Positions 25,116 through 34,853 of a stretch of 64,000 bases of DNA are shown in pieces. Position numbers and translations under genes: made by a program. The notes beneath the pieces were generated by a model, which searched no databases, was not told where the DNA came from, and saw only the letters and a list, made by a program, of their open reading frames with translations. Every line of letters starts with the position of its first letter. Position 1 is the first letter of the stretch. This DNA comes from Calycina herbarum (Eukaryota > Ascomycota > Leotiomycetes > Helotiales > Pezizellaceae): contig LLEY01000003.1 in assembly GCA_001414485.1 (NCBI GenBank), positions 806,001-870,000 on the forward strand. The letters are read 5' to 3'.

Positions 25116-25850
25116 TAATCTTAAGTTATCTAGAAACTAGATATTAATTTAATAAATGTCTAATAAATAAAAAAGTACTAAGCTAAGTAATATAAACTTA
25201 AGATAAGAAAATAATTACTTAAATACTAAAATTAAAGTAGATTAAACTAAATAATCTCTTTTTAATAAACTATTAAAAGAAGAGATTCTTAGAGTTTATA
25301 AAATATAAATTTACTAATTTTCTTAATCTCTAAGTTCTACGATTACTCTTAATATAAATAATAAGAGAATAATAAATATAATATTCTTATTAATAAATAA
25401 TAACGAAAATATAGCTAAAGATCGATTAATATAGAGAAATAGAGTTTATAATAAATAGTTCTTATAAGATAAGAAAAATACTTCTATAATTTCTAGATAA
25501 TTCTTTAAGTAAGAATATTTATAGTAGAGTAGCTACTCTTAGAAAATGTCTATCTCTAATCTCCTAGCTTCTTCTCGTAGTTTAAATCCTCTTTATTCTT
25601 TTTAATATCTATACTACGTAGCTTTTAATATTATCCTTATCTAAATCTACTAATAAGTACGAAATCGAGACTTTGGTAATATTATTATATAATCTCTCTC
25701 TTCTTATATCTTAGCGAGATTCTAAAATAAACTACTATATATTTTTAAAATCGACATTTATAGAATCTCTTTTAAAAGATTACTATAAACTATGCTTTAA
25801 TTAAATCTAGTACCTATTAACAGTTTACAGCTGTGAAAGAAATACTTTTC
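25116..25850. other. AT-rich degenerate spacer
   Basis: This is very AT-rich sequence right of the second Fot1-like element, with no readable frame. It looks like old RIP-decayed repeat. Composition changes to normal over roughly 25800-25900. Confidence 0.5.
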
Positions 25851-26438
25851 CTTCTTAAAATTTAGGAGAATATAGTATAATTACCTTTTTCTTATTCTTT
25901 AACTTTGGAGAATTGAATATATAGAAGTAAAATGCTAATGACAATAATGCTTTTGAGGTGATTGAGATTGAAAGCTTTCAAAGATAGTCTATAGTAATGT
26001 GTTGTAATAACGAACAAGGTAAAAATAGTATAAAGAATAGATGGAATACAGAAATCGCTTTTTCCCTCAGAGATTTGACTCGGTGGAAATGCAGGTTTAG
26101 ACTATTTTAGGACAGCACGAGGGGCACTAATACGAATGGGTCGTTGTTGACTTGTTGGTAAGAATAACTTGTAAGTGTTTCCTTTTCCTTAGAACTGTGA
26201 AAACTGTCATGTTGTTGTTAGTTTTTCGGGAACTTCGAAATCTAGGCAAGTGCACTTGTCCCAAGCGTTTTAGAACTGGAGGTAGCTTTAACAATTATTT
26301 ATTCTGCAATCTACTTTGCTATGGCAGACAATGATGATGTATGAATGATAACCCGCTGCTGGCAAATATTTTGCCTGAACAAAAAGTTCCATTGTAAAGT
26401 GATCATCATTAAGATAAGACTCCAATCCTGCAATGGAT

Positions 26439-26699
26439 TTACTGTCCCGTAGCACCCTGCGCGGTCTGACCGACTCCCTGTGTTGTCTGCCCAACAGCCT
26501 GCCCTGCTCCTTGTGTCGTCTGTCCGACCGCCTGCCCAGCGCCCTGCGTCGTCTGGCCTACAGCTTGTCCAGCGCCCTGAGTGGTTTGTCCAACAGCGTT
26601 TCCAACACCCCCGAGAAGTCCACCCTGGCCCTTTTGCTCGTCACCCCCGGTGAGAGTCTTGTCGACGTTATCTGTGACACCTCCGAGAAGTCCTGACAT
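26439..26699 (-). CDS. Small LEA-like 11-mer repeat protein (86 aa)
   Basis: The protein begins MSGLLGGVTDNVDKTLTGG and then carries about four tandem 11-residue units of the form GQAVGQTTQGA, encoded by 33-bp repeats. It is rich in Gly, Gln and Thr and lacks Cys, a composition and period typical of late-embryogenesis-abundant and related hydrophilic stress proteins, which protect proteins and membranes during drying. No signal peptide or membrane segment is seen, so it is probably cytosolic. The ATG at 26697-26699 is the only sensible start, and no intron is needed. It is the first gene after the transposon block. Assignment to LEA rests on repeat style, not on a recognised domain. Confidence 0.75.
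   Translation of the reverse strand: MSGLLGGVTDNVDKTLTGGDEQKGQGGLLGGVGNAVGQTTQGAGQAVGQTTQGAGQAVGQTTQGAGQAVGQTTQGVGQTAQGATGQ
26490..26600 (-). repeat. 33-bp tandem repeats coding the 11-mer units
   Basis: Near-identical 33-bp units encode GQAVGQTTQGA-like 11-mers inside the LEA-like gene. Unit number probably varies between strains. Confidence 0.75.
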
Positions 26700-28368
26700 T
26701 TTGAAGTTTGGGTTGTGAGGTAAAAGTGTTTGTGAAGTGAGGTTTTTGTGAGGAGTTGAGGATAAGATTGTTTGAATGTGGTTTTGGTCTTGTTTAGGGC
26801 TGATGTTATATTCTCAAACTGGACTTGCTCGTAACTATATTTAAATAATACCTCCCTCGATCCTAGGACTGGGAAATATCAGGAGCAAACGTCATTATTG
26901 TTTCTTATTCCGAATTCAGCACGTAAAGTCCCCAGAGTAACGTCTCTCGATCGATCGAATAGATATTGTGGCTGGTGCTCGGGCGTATAGCCATGCCTTG
27001 TATAGTGGAGGAAACCAAGTTTTTGATGCATGGTATTGCGTAAAGGCCATGATGATCACTGATGCAAATGATTGAGTGTGAGGGATTCGGTGAGAGGGAT
27101 TAGCCAGGCAAGTCTACCCGAGGAGGAAGGCTGGCTAGATATTGCAAGGTTGTAGGTAGAAAGATGTTGGGATGTGAAGATAGTGAGTTTGAAGTCACCT
27201 CTCTCAAGCCACAGATATGTACATAAAACCTGATTTCTGTGCTTGCTGAAGGGGGGCTGTGGCGTTACTGATGTTGTGGCTAGACCGATCCAGGGAGGAT
27301 GGGATGGGTTTCGGAGACTTTTGCTATGATTGGAGGAATGAAGATGGGAGGCGTACGCTGTAGGGTCTCGGGGTCGAGAGGAGGTTGGAAGCTGGGGAAG
27401 TCAATGTAGAATGATGTCAGCCCTGTTAAAAAGGTTGGAGTTTTGTGAATAGCAGTGCTCTTCGGTCCTTGTATCAAGTTAAGACACTGAAAATTGTTTT
27501 CAACTTCCAAAAGATTTACGGGAAATTTCCATCGTTATCAATCACGTACAGAGAGTCCAAAAAGATCCGACATTCTGCAGAAGGCTCTGTGGTTGACACT
27601 TGCCCTTTTCCTCTCCTGCTTACAAGCCATGAGGCTATCGACTTTCTGGAATTCGCTTATAAGTTTCTTGAAAGCCAATTGGCAAAGGAGCTATTCGTAA
27701 CTGTTTTCATGAAAAATTGAAAGTTCTTCGGATAATCGGAGAGAAACTGGTGCGGGGCCGGGCGTCTGCAGCGACAGGCATACCCGATCGATCGAGCTCA
27801 AACTCTACTAAAGACCTTCCCCTGGATATTTAAACTTGGAAACTTTTGTGGCTACAACTCCACAATGACCTTTTGAGGTGCAATCTACACGCGTTCTCCT
27901 CCAGTAAAGTTTTGAAGATAAAGACTTTTCAACTGGAGGGCGACTTGGGATAATGATCATGTAAACGGATACGAATCGTATCCACAATATTAATCTAAAC
28001 TTGCATGTTTTTGTTTCAAGTTAGGCCGAAATTGGACAGGATCAGGGAGCACGTATGAGGATTTCATTGGTTGATAGGAAAATGCGGTTGAGACTGGACG
28101 TCTGAGTGGCGAATCTTTGAGCCACCTTCTACGCCACAGCTGGATTTGGTCGGTTCATGGGGTATCAGTATCAACTCTGGTAACGAAGGGTGTCAACAGG
28201 GGTTTCTCGAACTATATCTGACCTGAATATTGGTAAATGTGGTGTCATTTTAGCCGTCGTATGCTATGTTGACACCCGAGGTGTTTGAGACCTTCAGTGG
28301 TCGAGCAACAATGCGCATTGTGATATTTGACTACGTTGCTACTTCACGAACACCATATCTCACAGAAA
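26700..28368. other. 1.7-kb intergenic region
   Basis: This is the shared upstream region of the divergent LEA-like gene (left) and the GDVTI-motif gene (right). A TATATTTAAATA tract near 26837-26848 could serve the left gene. A plus frame of 91 codons at 27445-27720 has no recognisable feature and is not called as a gene. CGATCGATCGA occurs twice (about 26948 and 27786) without known meaning. Confidence 0.5.
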
Positions 28369-29220
28369 ATGCCCCAAATAAATCACACAACTGAAGTAGC
28401 CACCAGAGTACAACTCAGGAGTCCGAGTCCTGATTTCGAGATGGCGACTTTGGAGGAGGAGATGCCTAAGCAACTTGAGGTTGAAGCTCCAGGGCCCGAT
28501 GGGGAGAAGGGAGAGAAGAAAGCACCCGAAATTCAACAACCACCAACTCCCGATCCAAGCATACCCGACCCAAGCATACCAGTAGGAGAATACTATTCGA
28601 ATGCAGCTGCCGATTACTCGGACGTCCCAGATTTACCTACCCCCGACATACCAAAGCAACAACGAAAACATCGGCGGGGCGGGAGAAAACAGAGGCAGAA
28701 CGAACAACAATCCGCGCAAGACTTCCGGGATACTCAAAATCCCGACGATGAAGAAAATGATGAATTTGAGAGGCAGGAGGGGCGAGGGAACCTCACGCTA
28801 CCGAAATTAAAGCACCGACCCACGAATGCTCGACGCGAAACTGGCATCAAGACCTTTAACCTGAAGAGAGCAGAGTCGTCTGGTGGGAGACCTTTTGGAA
28901 TATCGGTCGAAAATGGCGACAACGATTTGGAGGAGGTGAAGCAGGCAAAGCCAAAATCGAAATCGAAATCGAAAACCACGACCAAACCCAAGAATAAAGC
29001 TAAGCGCAAGGTCAAATGCGAAAAGTGTGGGAGGAAAAGCAAGAAGGAGGCAGAGGACAACTGGGAGAGTCAAGAATCAAGTGACGAGGAGAGTGAAGAG
29101 GAGGAAGAAGAAAAGCCCAAGGCGCAAAAGCCCATGTCAATTCGACTTGACTTGAATTTGGAGCTCGAAATATTTCTTCGAGCAAAGATCAAAGGAGACG
29201 TCACGATCACTTTCTTGTGA
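28369..29220 (+). CDS. Disordered acidic/basic protein with C-terminal GDVTI motif (283 aa)
   Basis: I chose the ATG at 28369 (AAAATGCC) because the open frame upstream has no other ATG. Residues 1-120 are rich in Pro, Glu and Lys. A basic Lys/Ser stretch (KSKSKSK type) and one KCEKCGRK CxxC pair lie around residues 200-230, followed by an acidic Glu/Ser block. The last 28 residues are different: an alternating hydrophobic pattern LDLNLELEI.....AKIKGDVTI that looks like two beta strands. The same tail ends the gene at 30916-31375, so the two are paralogues at least in this segment. Function is unknown. A nuclear role is possible from the basic tracts but unproven. Confidence 0.75.
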   Translation: MPQINHTTEVATRVQLRSPSPDFEMATLEEEMPKQLEVEAPGPDGEKGEKKAPEIQQPPTPDPSIPDPSIPVGEYYSNAAADYSDVPDLPTPDIPKQQRKHRRGGRKQRQNEQQSAQDFRDTQNPDDEENDEFERQEGRGNLTLPKLKHRPTNARRETGIKTFNLKRAESSGGRPFGISVENGDNDLEEVKQAKPKSKSKSKTTTKPKNKAKRKVKCEKCGRKSKKEAEDNWESQESSDEESEEEEEEKPKAQKPMSIRLDLNLELEIFLRAKIKGDVTITFL

Positions 29221-30915
29221 GGTAATCCGTCCTCTGCTCATCTACGAGAAAATTCTGATTGTTTCTAGGGGCTGAGCCGAATTGTACGAGTTTAATAATC
29301 ACCATGTATACAGTATGAGTACAAGAACGAGGAGCTTGGACTTTTTTTGGAATAGGGCCTATTGCAATGTATTGTCATGATATCTATATCGCTGTGTCTG
29401 CCTTCACTGCTTCAAGATACCCTTACCTATTACTCTAATACCAAGATATTTTTAAACATGTCATAAGTTTGCATGGCCAGTGTTTTCGGCAAGCTACCTG
29501 TCTTCGCCATTAAAATCCAAAAAACGACACTTTAGTATTATTGATGCCCATGGCCAACTGGTGCGGTAAAATTCAACCACGTTTATTTACTCATGGATAC
29601 GGCGACCAACTGCGGGGCAAGCACAACGAAAAGTGACGTTTAACTGAAGGGAAGTCTATGTTTTTCAGGAAAATCCTCATCCTGATCCAAAATTAGCAAG
29701 GCAGACAGACGCAGACGCAACTTTGGGGAAAACAGGATGTATTTGGATTTAGCCATGAATAAGTATGCTCGATACAGGATGTGGTGGATCAGTATCAATA
29801 TTCTGTACCGAATAAAAGACTGTATTTGTACATTTTCGTTCGTTTCTGTACAACTTTGGGCCACCTTGGTTCTCAGCGGCTGCCCTGGTTTACAACGTAG
29901 ACGTGGTGGCTGGTGAGCAAATAATTGTCGACAACAAATCGGGAAACAGAATAGTTCTTCCGGCGCATTCGCGGTGTTCGGTGAGTTTCGGTTCCCGGTA
30001 GACCAACCGCTGAATGATTGGGATCCCCCCGCGCTACCGAGTTTTTCGCACGACCCCGATGCTACGCAACGCAGAACTCATGCGCCACGGGAACCCCTAT
30101 TCAGCTCCAGAAATATTCGAATCCGCAAAAGCAAACTTTCCATAATTCGGATGAAAAACAAGGCGAATTTGGACAAGTTTATGTGTCTCTTTCTCAATAA
30201 TGACATCAGCTCGAAATGCGAATTTGGCAATAATGCCTAGCAATCCCAAAATTGGGATGCACCTCCCAGGATGACAGGACGAACCCCTGGAGCTTATGCC
30301 GATCTTAATAGCTCGCTTCGCTTACGCCCCTAACACAACCTCAACCTATCAAAAGGCAAGCCACAATATCCAACGTCCGCGACTCGGAAGGCATCACGTT
30401 CATCATCAGCCCCCCTGTGCCGTCCGCTGCATATATGGACGGAATACCAAATTATGACGTCTTGGTAATAATTCAGAACGTACTGAGGAGGTACAGATAT
30501 GAGGAGGGATCATGTTGTGACCTTCCAATGGATAATTTACCCGTCAACGGTGCGCGTGATACACAACGTGTGAGCAACGACACACACCAGTGTTGCACCA
30601 GCACAGCATCCCGAAAAAACAATCAATTTTGTTGGCAAAATAATTCCTGATATTGCTATTTCAAATCTCATAACCAACACGCCAATCCATTTTCAAATGC
30701 CCAATATCCTGACAGTTAAACTCCGAAAGCGCTAAAGTACAGAAGCCAAAATATTGGTGACGGCCTTGCGGAAGACCCTGGCGATCAATTTCGTCTATTC
30801 CGCATTACTATGGCTTGTTCCATCGATGTCCAAACTTACTCCTCACAATAATCCGATGGTGACATCTCCCTTCACTCGTGCGTATAAATCGACCTAAAGA
30901 GAAAAGAATATATTA
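29221..30915. other. 1.7-kb intergenic region between two convergent GDVTI-motif genes
   Basis: Several short frames exist (for example around 29974-30240 and 30435-30650) but they start without ATG or lack any pattern, and none is called. The two flanking genes point toward each other, so this region holds only their 3' ends. Nothing else recognised. Confidence 0.5.
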
Positions 30916-31375
30916 CTACATGAGTCCAATTGTTACATCACCCTTCACCCTTGCATAGAGATCTACCTCAACTTCCAGATCCAACTCGATCTTGATCTTC
31001 AAACTGCTGTCCCTCTCCTCTTTTGGCGCTGGACGGTCCTTGATTCTCGACTCTCGGATTGCACCAGTTCGTCCACCCATGTTGCCTGACACGCGCTGAT
31101 CCATAGGCACCATTTGTTGTTGTTGCTGCTGCTGAGGCTGCTGCTGCATTTGTTGTTGGGGTTGTTGTTGTTGTTGGACTTGTTGGTTCTCTTGACGTGG
31201 CGCTCTTTGCATCGTTCGGGTACCTTGTTGAGGTTGCTTCTGTGGCTCTGGCTCTTGCTCCTCTTCCGACTCGTACTCGTAGTCGGCCTCCATGGTGTTG
31301 TTTTGCTTCTCTCTTTGGGACAATTAGTAAGGCATGATGTGCAGAATCGATGAAACGAACTTACCCGTCAGACAT
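30916..31375 (-). CDS. Gln-rich protein with C-terminal GDVTI motif (135 aa, two exons)
   Basis: Exons are 31365-31375 and 30916-31312. The 52-nt intron has donor GTAAGT, a TTACTAAT branch site and acceptor CAAAG. Splicing gives MSDGEKQNNTMEADYEYESE, an acidic start, then a poly-Gln region (about residues 37-70) and a basic linker. The final 26 residues, IKIELDLEVEV.LYARVKGDVTI, match the tail of the gene at 28369-29220 position by position. Without the intron the frame would begin at a TTG, and a downstream ATG at 31293 is a weaker alternative. Disordered N-terminus plus a short beta-type tail suggests a scaffold or adhesion role, but this is inference. Confidence 0.8.
31111..31185 (-). repeat. 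CAG/CAA repeat coding poly-glutamine
   Basis: Runs of TTG and CTG triplets on the plus strand encode a Gln-rich tract broken by Met and Pro in the GDVTI-motif gene. Such tracts vary in length between isolates. Confidence 0.8.
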
Positions 31376-32300
31376 GTTGTGTGGTTTTTTGGGGAAACGT
31401 GTGGGAGTTGATGATCTAGACGAGATAGGGCGGGACTGGACTGCCACAATGTCTTTGTATGATATTTCAGATGGTGTCGGTGAAAATGAGAAGATATCTT
31501 TTGTTTGAGCAAAATATGATTGAGAGATGATGATGGATTTGTAGATCGGTTATGGAAAGCTCAGTGTACTTATGGAAGGCTCCGTTCTACTGTGATGCAA
31601 CCCAGGCCAACTTGAGCATAATGGAAATCAAGTTCCTCGATCACAATCTGGGGTACTTTGCTACAATGACATCAGATGTAGGCATTTCGCAGTGCATTTC
31701 GATGTGTGGCTTGCTGGATGTTTCAACTCACATAGCTCCCTGTTGAATTTGCGTCATCTTACTCGAGCTGTCCTCTCAGAGTCCAGATTTTAGCGAGGGA
31801 TGGGGTTCATGCAGCTTGTTCATGTCTTTTTCAGCCACCACACCGATGGGGAAATTGGCAATGGGATCTGAACGTAAATGCTCCACCCAAGCCACCCCGA
31901 TTTTCCACACAGCCATGGCGATCTAGACGTGTCTTGTACCCATAGGGAAACTCCCCCTCTAATTCATATTCCACATTGAGTTTGGTGGATGATTCTCATG
32001 CTATCCAAGACAATTCGGTAATATTTTGGAACATCGCCTCCGCATGCAGGGCACTTATGAATGACGTCCAGCTCTTTTGACATTGATATCAACCAATTTT
32101 ACAGTTATTGCTGTCGTCGATACTACTTTTTTCTTATGAGGAACGGCGCAGGAAACAACGGCCTCAGCAGCCTCAACCTTTTAGCCTTCTATCTTTTCGT
32201 CACCTGAAAGATAGTACCTTTTGGTATAAACTCGAACAGACATCAGGAACATTCTCGTCGTTGTTTGTTAGAAATTTCATGACAACAGACTGAAGTCAAA
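31376..32300. other. 0.9-kb divergent promoter region
   Basis: It separates the Gln-rich gene (left, minus) from the conserved 221-aa gene (right, plus). A 64-codon frame at 31552-31746 starts with ATG but shows no domain, and I do not call it. No regulatory site is distinct enough to name. Confidence 0.45.
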
Positions 32301-33022
32301 ATGGTTCTCGGTATACTCACCTCAATCGCTGCCTGCCCTGCCATCATCGGAACCACTGAAGCGGTACGGTCGGGCCAGAAACAAAACGCAAGAGAAAAGC
32401 ATAGAAGCCGGAAGGCCAATCTTGTTGTATCTTGTCAAGATCCTTCACGAAAAGCTCGAGATATTCATGGTGGTACAGTGGTGTTGCGAAATAACAAGGT
32501 ATGCTCTTCAGTGCCAACTCTCAATCAACACTCAACTAATGAGCCTCTCACTAGCTCTTCGTCACCACCGTCAATCCAAAATGCAAATTTCCTGAAGACT
32601 ACGAAAACGATGCCGATCGAATAAAAGGATACGGACATCTCTTCGCTGGGTATTTCTTTCCTTACCCAGAGAGCAAATGGGGACGCCGAGGGGAAGGTTA
32701 TGTTTCCACCGTCCAGGATGACCCGCCACAACTTAACTGGATATACGTCGACAAAGACACATACGAAGTGAAGTACGGTTTACGGAAACAAGCTGAAGGA
32801 CATATATGTGGACCATGGAATGTCAGCCCGATCGATCGCAGATTGACTTTCGACGGATGGGAAGGATTTATCGTGGTGGAAGAAGAGGAAGGGGTGTGGG
32901 CATTATATTTCGACGTTGACGACGACGGACTCGATGACAAGGTCCCTCTAACAAAAAGGATAATGGAAATAGAGCTGACGAGAAGGGAGATGAGGATGAA
33001 TAAAGGAGATTGTATAATGTGA
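32301..33022 (+). CDS. Conserved ascomycete protein of unknown function (221 aa, two exons)
   Basis: Exons are 32301-32498 and 32555-33022, with an intron of 56 nt (donor GTATGC, CTAAT branch, acceptor CTAG, phase 0). The product starts MVLGILTSIAACPAIIGTTE, goes on through a basic RE.HR.RKANLVV region, and has the segment RRGEGYVSTVQDDPPQLNWI followed by DKDTYEVKYG and LTFDGWEGF. I recognise this as a family found very widely in filamentous ascomycetes at about this length, usually annotated only as hypothetical. The N-terminus is hydrophobic for about 20 residues and might be membrane-inserted. No catalytic motif is visible. The gene looks intact. Confidence 0.92.
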
Positions 33023-33552
33023 TTTTTCAATATATAATTATCGAACTTCAAACTTTTCGGTCTTTTTCGCTGTACTTTCAAAAGTAGTCGCTTGACCACC
33101 ATAAGTCGTGAATTCTCGGCATCCCCATTTGCGTACAACAATATATGAGGCCATCGATGCCCCCCAAAAAAATTGTCGCGTTGCATGAAAGTCCGGAGGC
33201 CCCGCCATCTCAACTCTCATACACTATTCGTTACAACTTATCACCCAGCCACATTCTGATCCCCGCCCAACCACCAACAACAAACGCGCGCCACATTCGG
33301 CCAAAACCTTCAACGTCATGGCATTTAAAACTTTTAATGCGTCGTGCCCGTCATAACTTGAAGACCCCCAAGGCAAAGAGAAAACACCATCTGAACCTTT
33401 TGTTCAGCCCAAACTTTAATAACCCATTTCTGGACATTTTGCTCTCGAATCAGGACGGCCAAGTCCAGAGGAAGACTTCATTCTCTTGTCCTGTTTCCTC
33501 AACAAGCAGTCGAAACTCTTCATCCCGGCAACTCGAAAACATCATATCCAAT

Positions 33553-33853
33553 ATGAACGCAGAATCCATCCTCGAACCCTCTGTAGATGAGAAGACCTCC
33601 ACCTCGGAGGGCTATATCGATTTCACCAAACAATGGATCGAGGGCACTTATCTTTCTTGGTTCGGAGAGAACAAAACCTCATACAGCGTCAAAGGTGTGA
33701 AAGCAATGCTTCTTCCGCATTATCTTCATCAGCTGACTCAATGTACCAGATGCATTTAAGAAGAGGGAAATAATAGGAAACAATGATATGAAGGGGGCCG
33801 GTAGAGATGCGGAGGGAAATGCAGTTCGCCAGAGAGGAATTCAAAGTTTCTGA
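33553..33853 (+). CDS. Small protein with YSVKDAFKKRE motif (81 aa, two exons)
   Basis: Exons are 33553-33694 and 33750-33853. The 55-nt intron has donor GTGTGA, a GCTGACTCA branch-like site and acceptor ACCAG. Splicing joins TSYSVK to DAFKKREIIG, and the second exon stays open to TGA at 33851. The first exon includes GYIDFTKQWIEGTYLSWFGE, rich in aromatics. The frame is open upstream to an ATG at 33145, but that stretch lacks the codon pattern of the gene and is more likely 5' untranslated. The clean join supports a real gene. I do not recognise the family. It is hydrophilic and has no signal peptide. Confidence 0.65.
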
Positions 33854-33947
33854 GGGAAACATTTGACTACAGCTCTTGATGGAACGGATGATCCTCACAA
33901 ATGAAGGAACGAATTTACGATTTACGATTGTAGAAGGAGTTTGTTGG

Positions 33948-33978
33948 ACATGGATTTGGATTTGGATTTGGATTTCGG
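33948..33978 (+). repeat. TGGATT hexamer tandem repeat
   Basis: About five copies of the TGGATT hexamer lie in a row in the 3' flank of the 81-aa gene. It is a simple repeat with no evident role. Confidence 0.6.
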
Positions 33979-34193
33979 TAGCGGGTGGGCTTTGAAATTT
34001 GGGATTCTTGAGTTAGGTCCGGAAATATAGTGTGAAATTCGAAGTTTACAAATATATTATGGATACAATCAGATATTTGAGCTCCCCCTGTCCCTGATAA
34101 GATGCAGCGGTGAGGAAATTGTAGCCTAGTTCACAAGACTGGCTGTGGGGCTTTGTCTGAAGAGTTATGGGTTCAATTATTGTCAAGTCAGTC

Positions 34194-34312
34194 ACATACG
34201 ACCATAGACTGAGGAGAATTGGGCATCCCGTCCGCTCTGCCATACACAAGCCTCAGATCGGCAGATTAGTAGTTGGGTGGGTGACCACCAGCGAATACCT
34301 GCTGTTGTATGT
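34194..34312 (+). rRNA. 5S ribosomal RNA gene
   Basis: The sequence begins ACATACGACCATAGACTGAG, contains CATCCCGTCCGCTCTGCC, and ends AGTTGGGTGGGTGACCACCA then GCGAATACC...GTTGTATGT, the conserved blocks of fungal 5S rRNA. Length, 119 nt, fits. Terminal stem ACATAC/GTATGT pairs. The helix formed by CTGAGG and CCTCAG is compensated, so the variant arm is probably structural and functional. A run of eight T at 34312-34319 is the RNA polymerase III terminator. In filamentous ascomycetes 5S genes are dispersed singly, as here. Confidence 0.92.
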
Positions 34313-34319
34313 TTTTTTT
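34312..34319 (+). terminator. RNA polymerase III T-run terminator
   Basis: Eight consecutive T follow the 5S coding sequence directly, the standard polymerase III stop signal. Confidence 0.85.
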
Positions 34320-34853
34320 GTTCATTTTTTAGGGGTCGCTGAGTCAAGGCCGTCTCCGCTTCAAAATCACCGGTATTGTACCGGCACTTTGTTATTCTAA
34401 ATGGGTCCTTTCATTTTTATCTCAATCCATTATTTTAGTTAATGTCAGCTGCATCATGCTCACTTCGCAAAGCTTTTAGGGGAAATGCTAACGTTGAAGT
34501 GTTACCACTATTTTGCTCAATGCAAGTTGGTATTCTTAACCCTCTACGGAGTCTACGCGAGATAGAAGTCAAAATGTTTCAGTTCACAGTCTCGTTACCA
34601 GAAAGTGAAATTATACAAGCAAATTTAAACGTAAAATGGAACAATCATCAGTTTTTATATAACTAAAAGGAATCTTGTTTTGTCTTGTGATACACACATA
34701 GCAATGCCAGGTAAGTGAGATAGCCAAGTCCACGAAAACAAGAAAAGAATTACTCGATGAACATAGTACTTACCGATTCAAACGCTACTTCCTTCTGTCC
34801 AGGAGTGATGATAGCTTACCAATTTCAAGAAGTCTTCCCACATCCACTTGTAT
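34320..34853. other. Intergenic region
   Basis: A 74-codon frame at 34442-34666 has no recognisable pattern. No gene or repeat is supported. Confidence 0.4.

Noticed and set aside
27280..27720. Frames of 76 and 91 codons on opposite strands in the first intergenic region
   Set aside because: Neither has a domain, signal peptide or splice signals, and they overlap each other.
29974..30240. 88-codon plus frame
   Set aside because: It begins with GTG, not ATG, and has no pattern; unlikely in a eukaryote.
33145..33552. N-terminal extension of the 81-aa gene to an upstream ATG
   Set aside because: The extra 136 codons read as low-bias Ser/Pro/Thr-rich sequence and look like 5' untranslated DNA.
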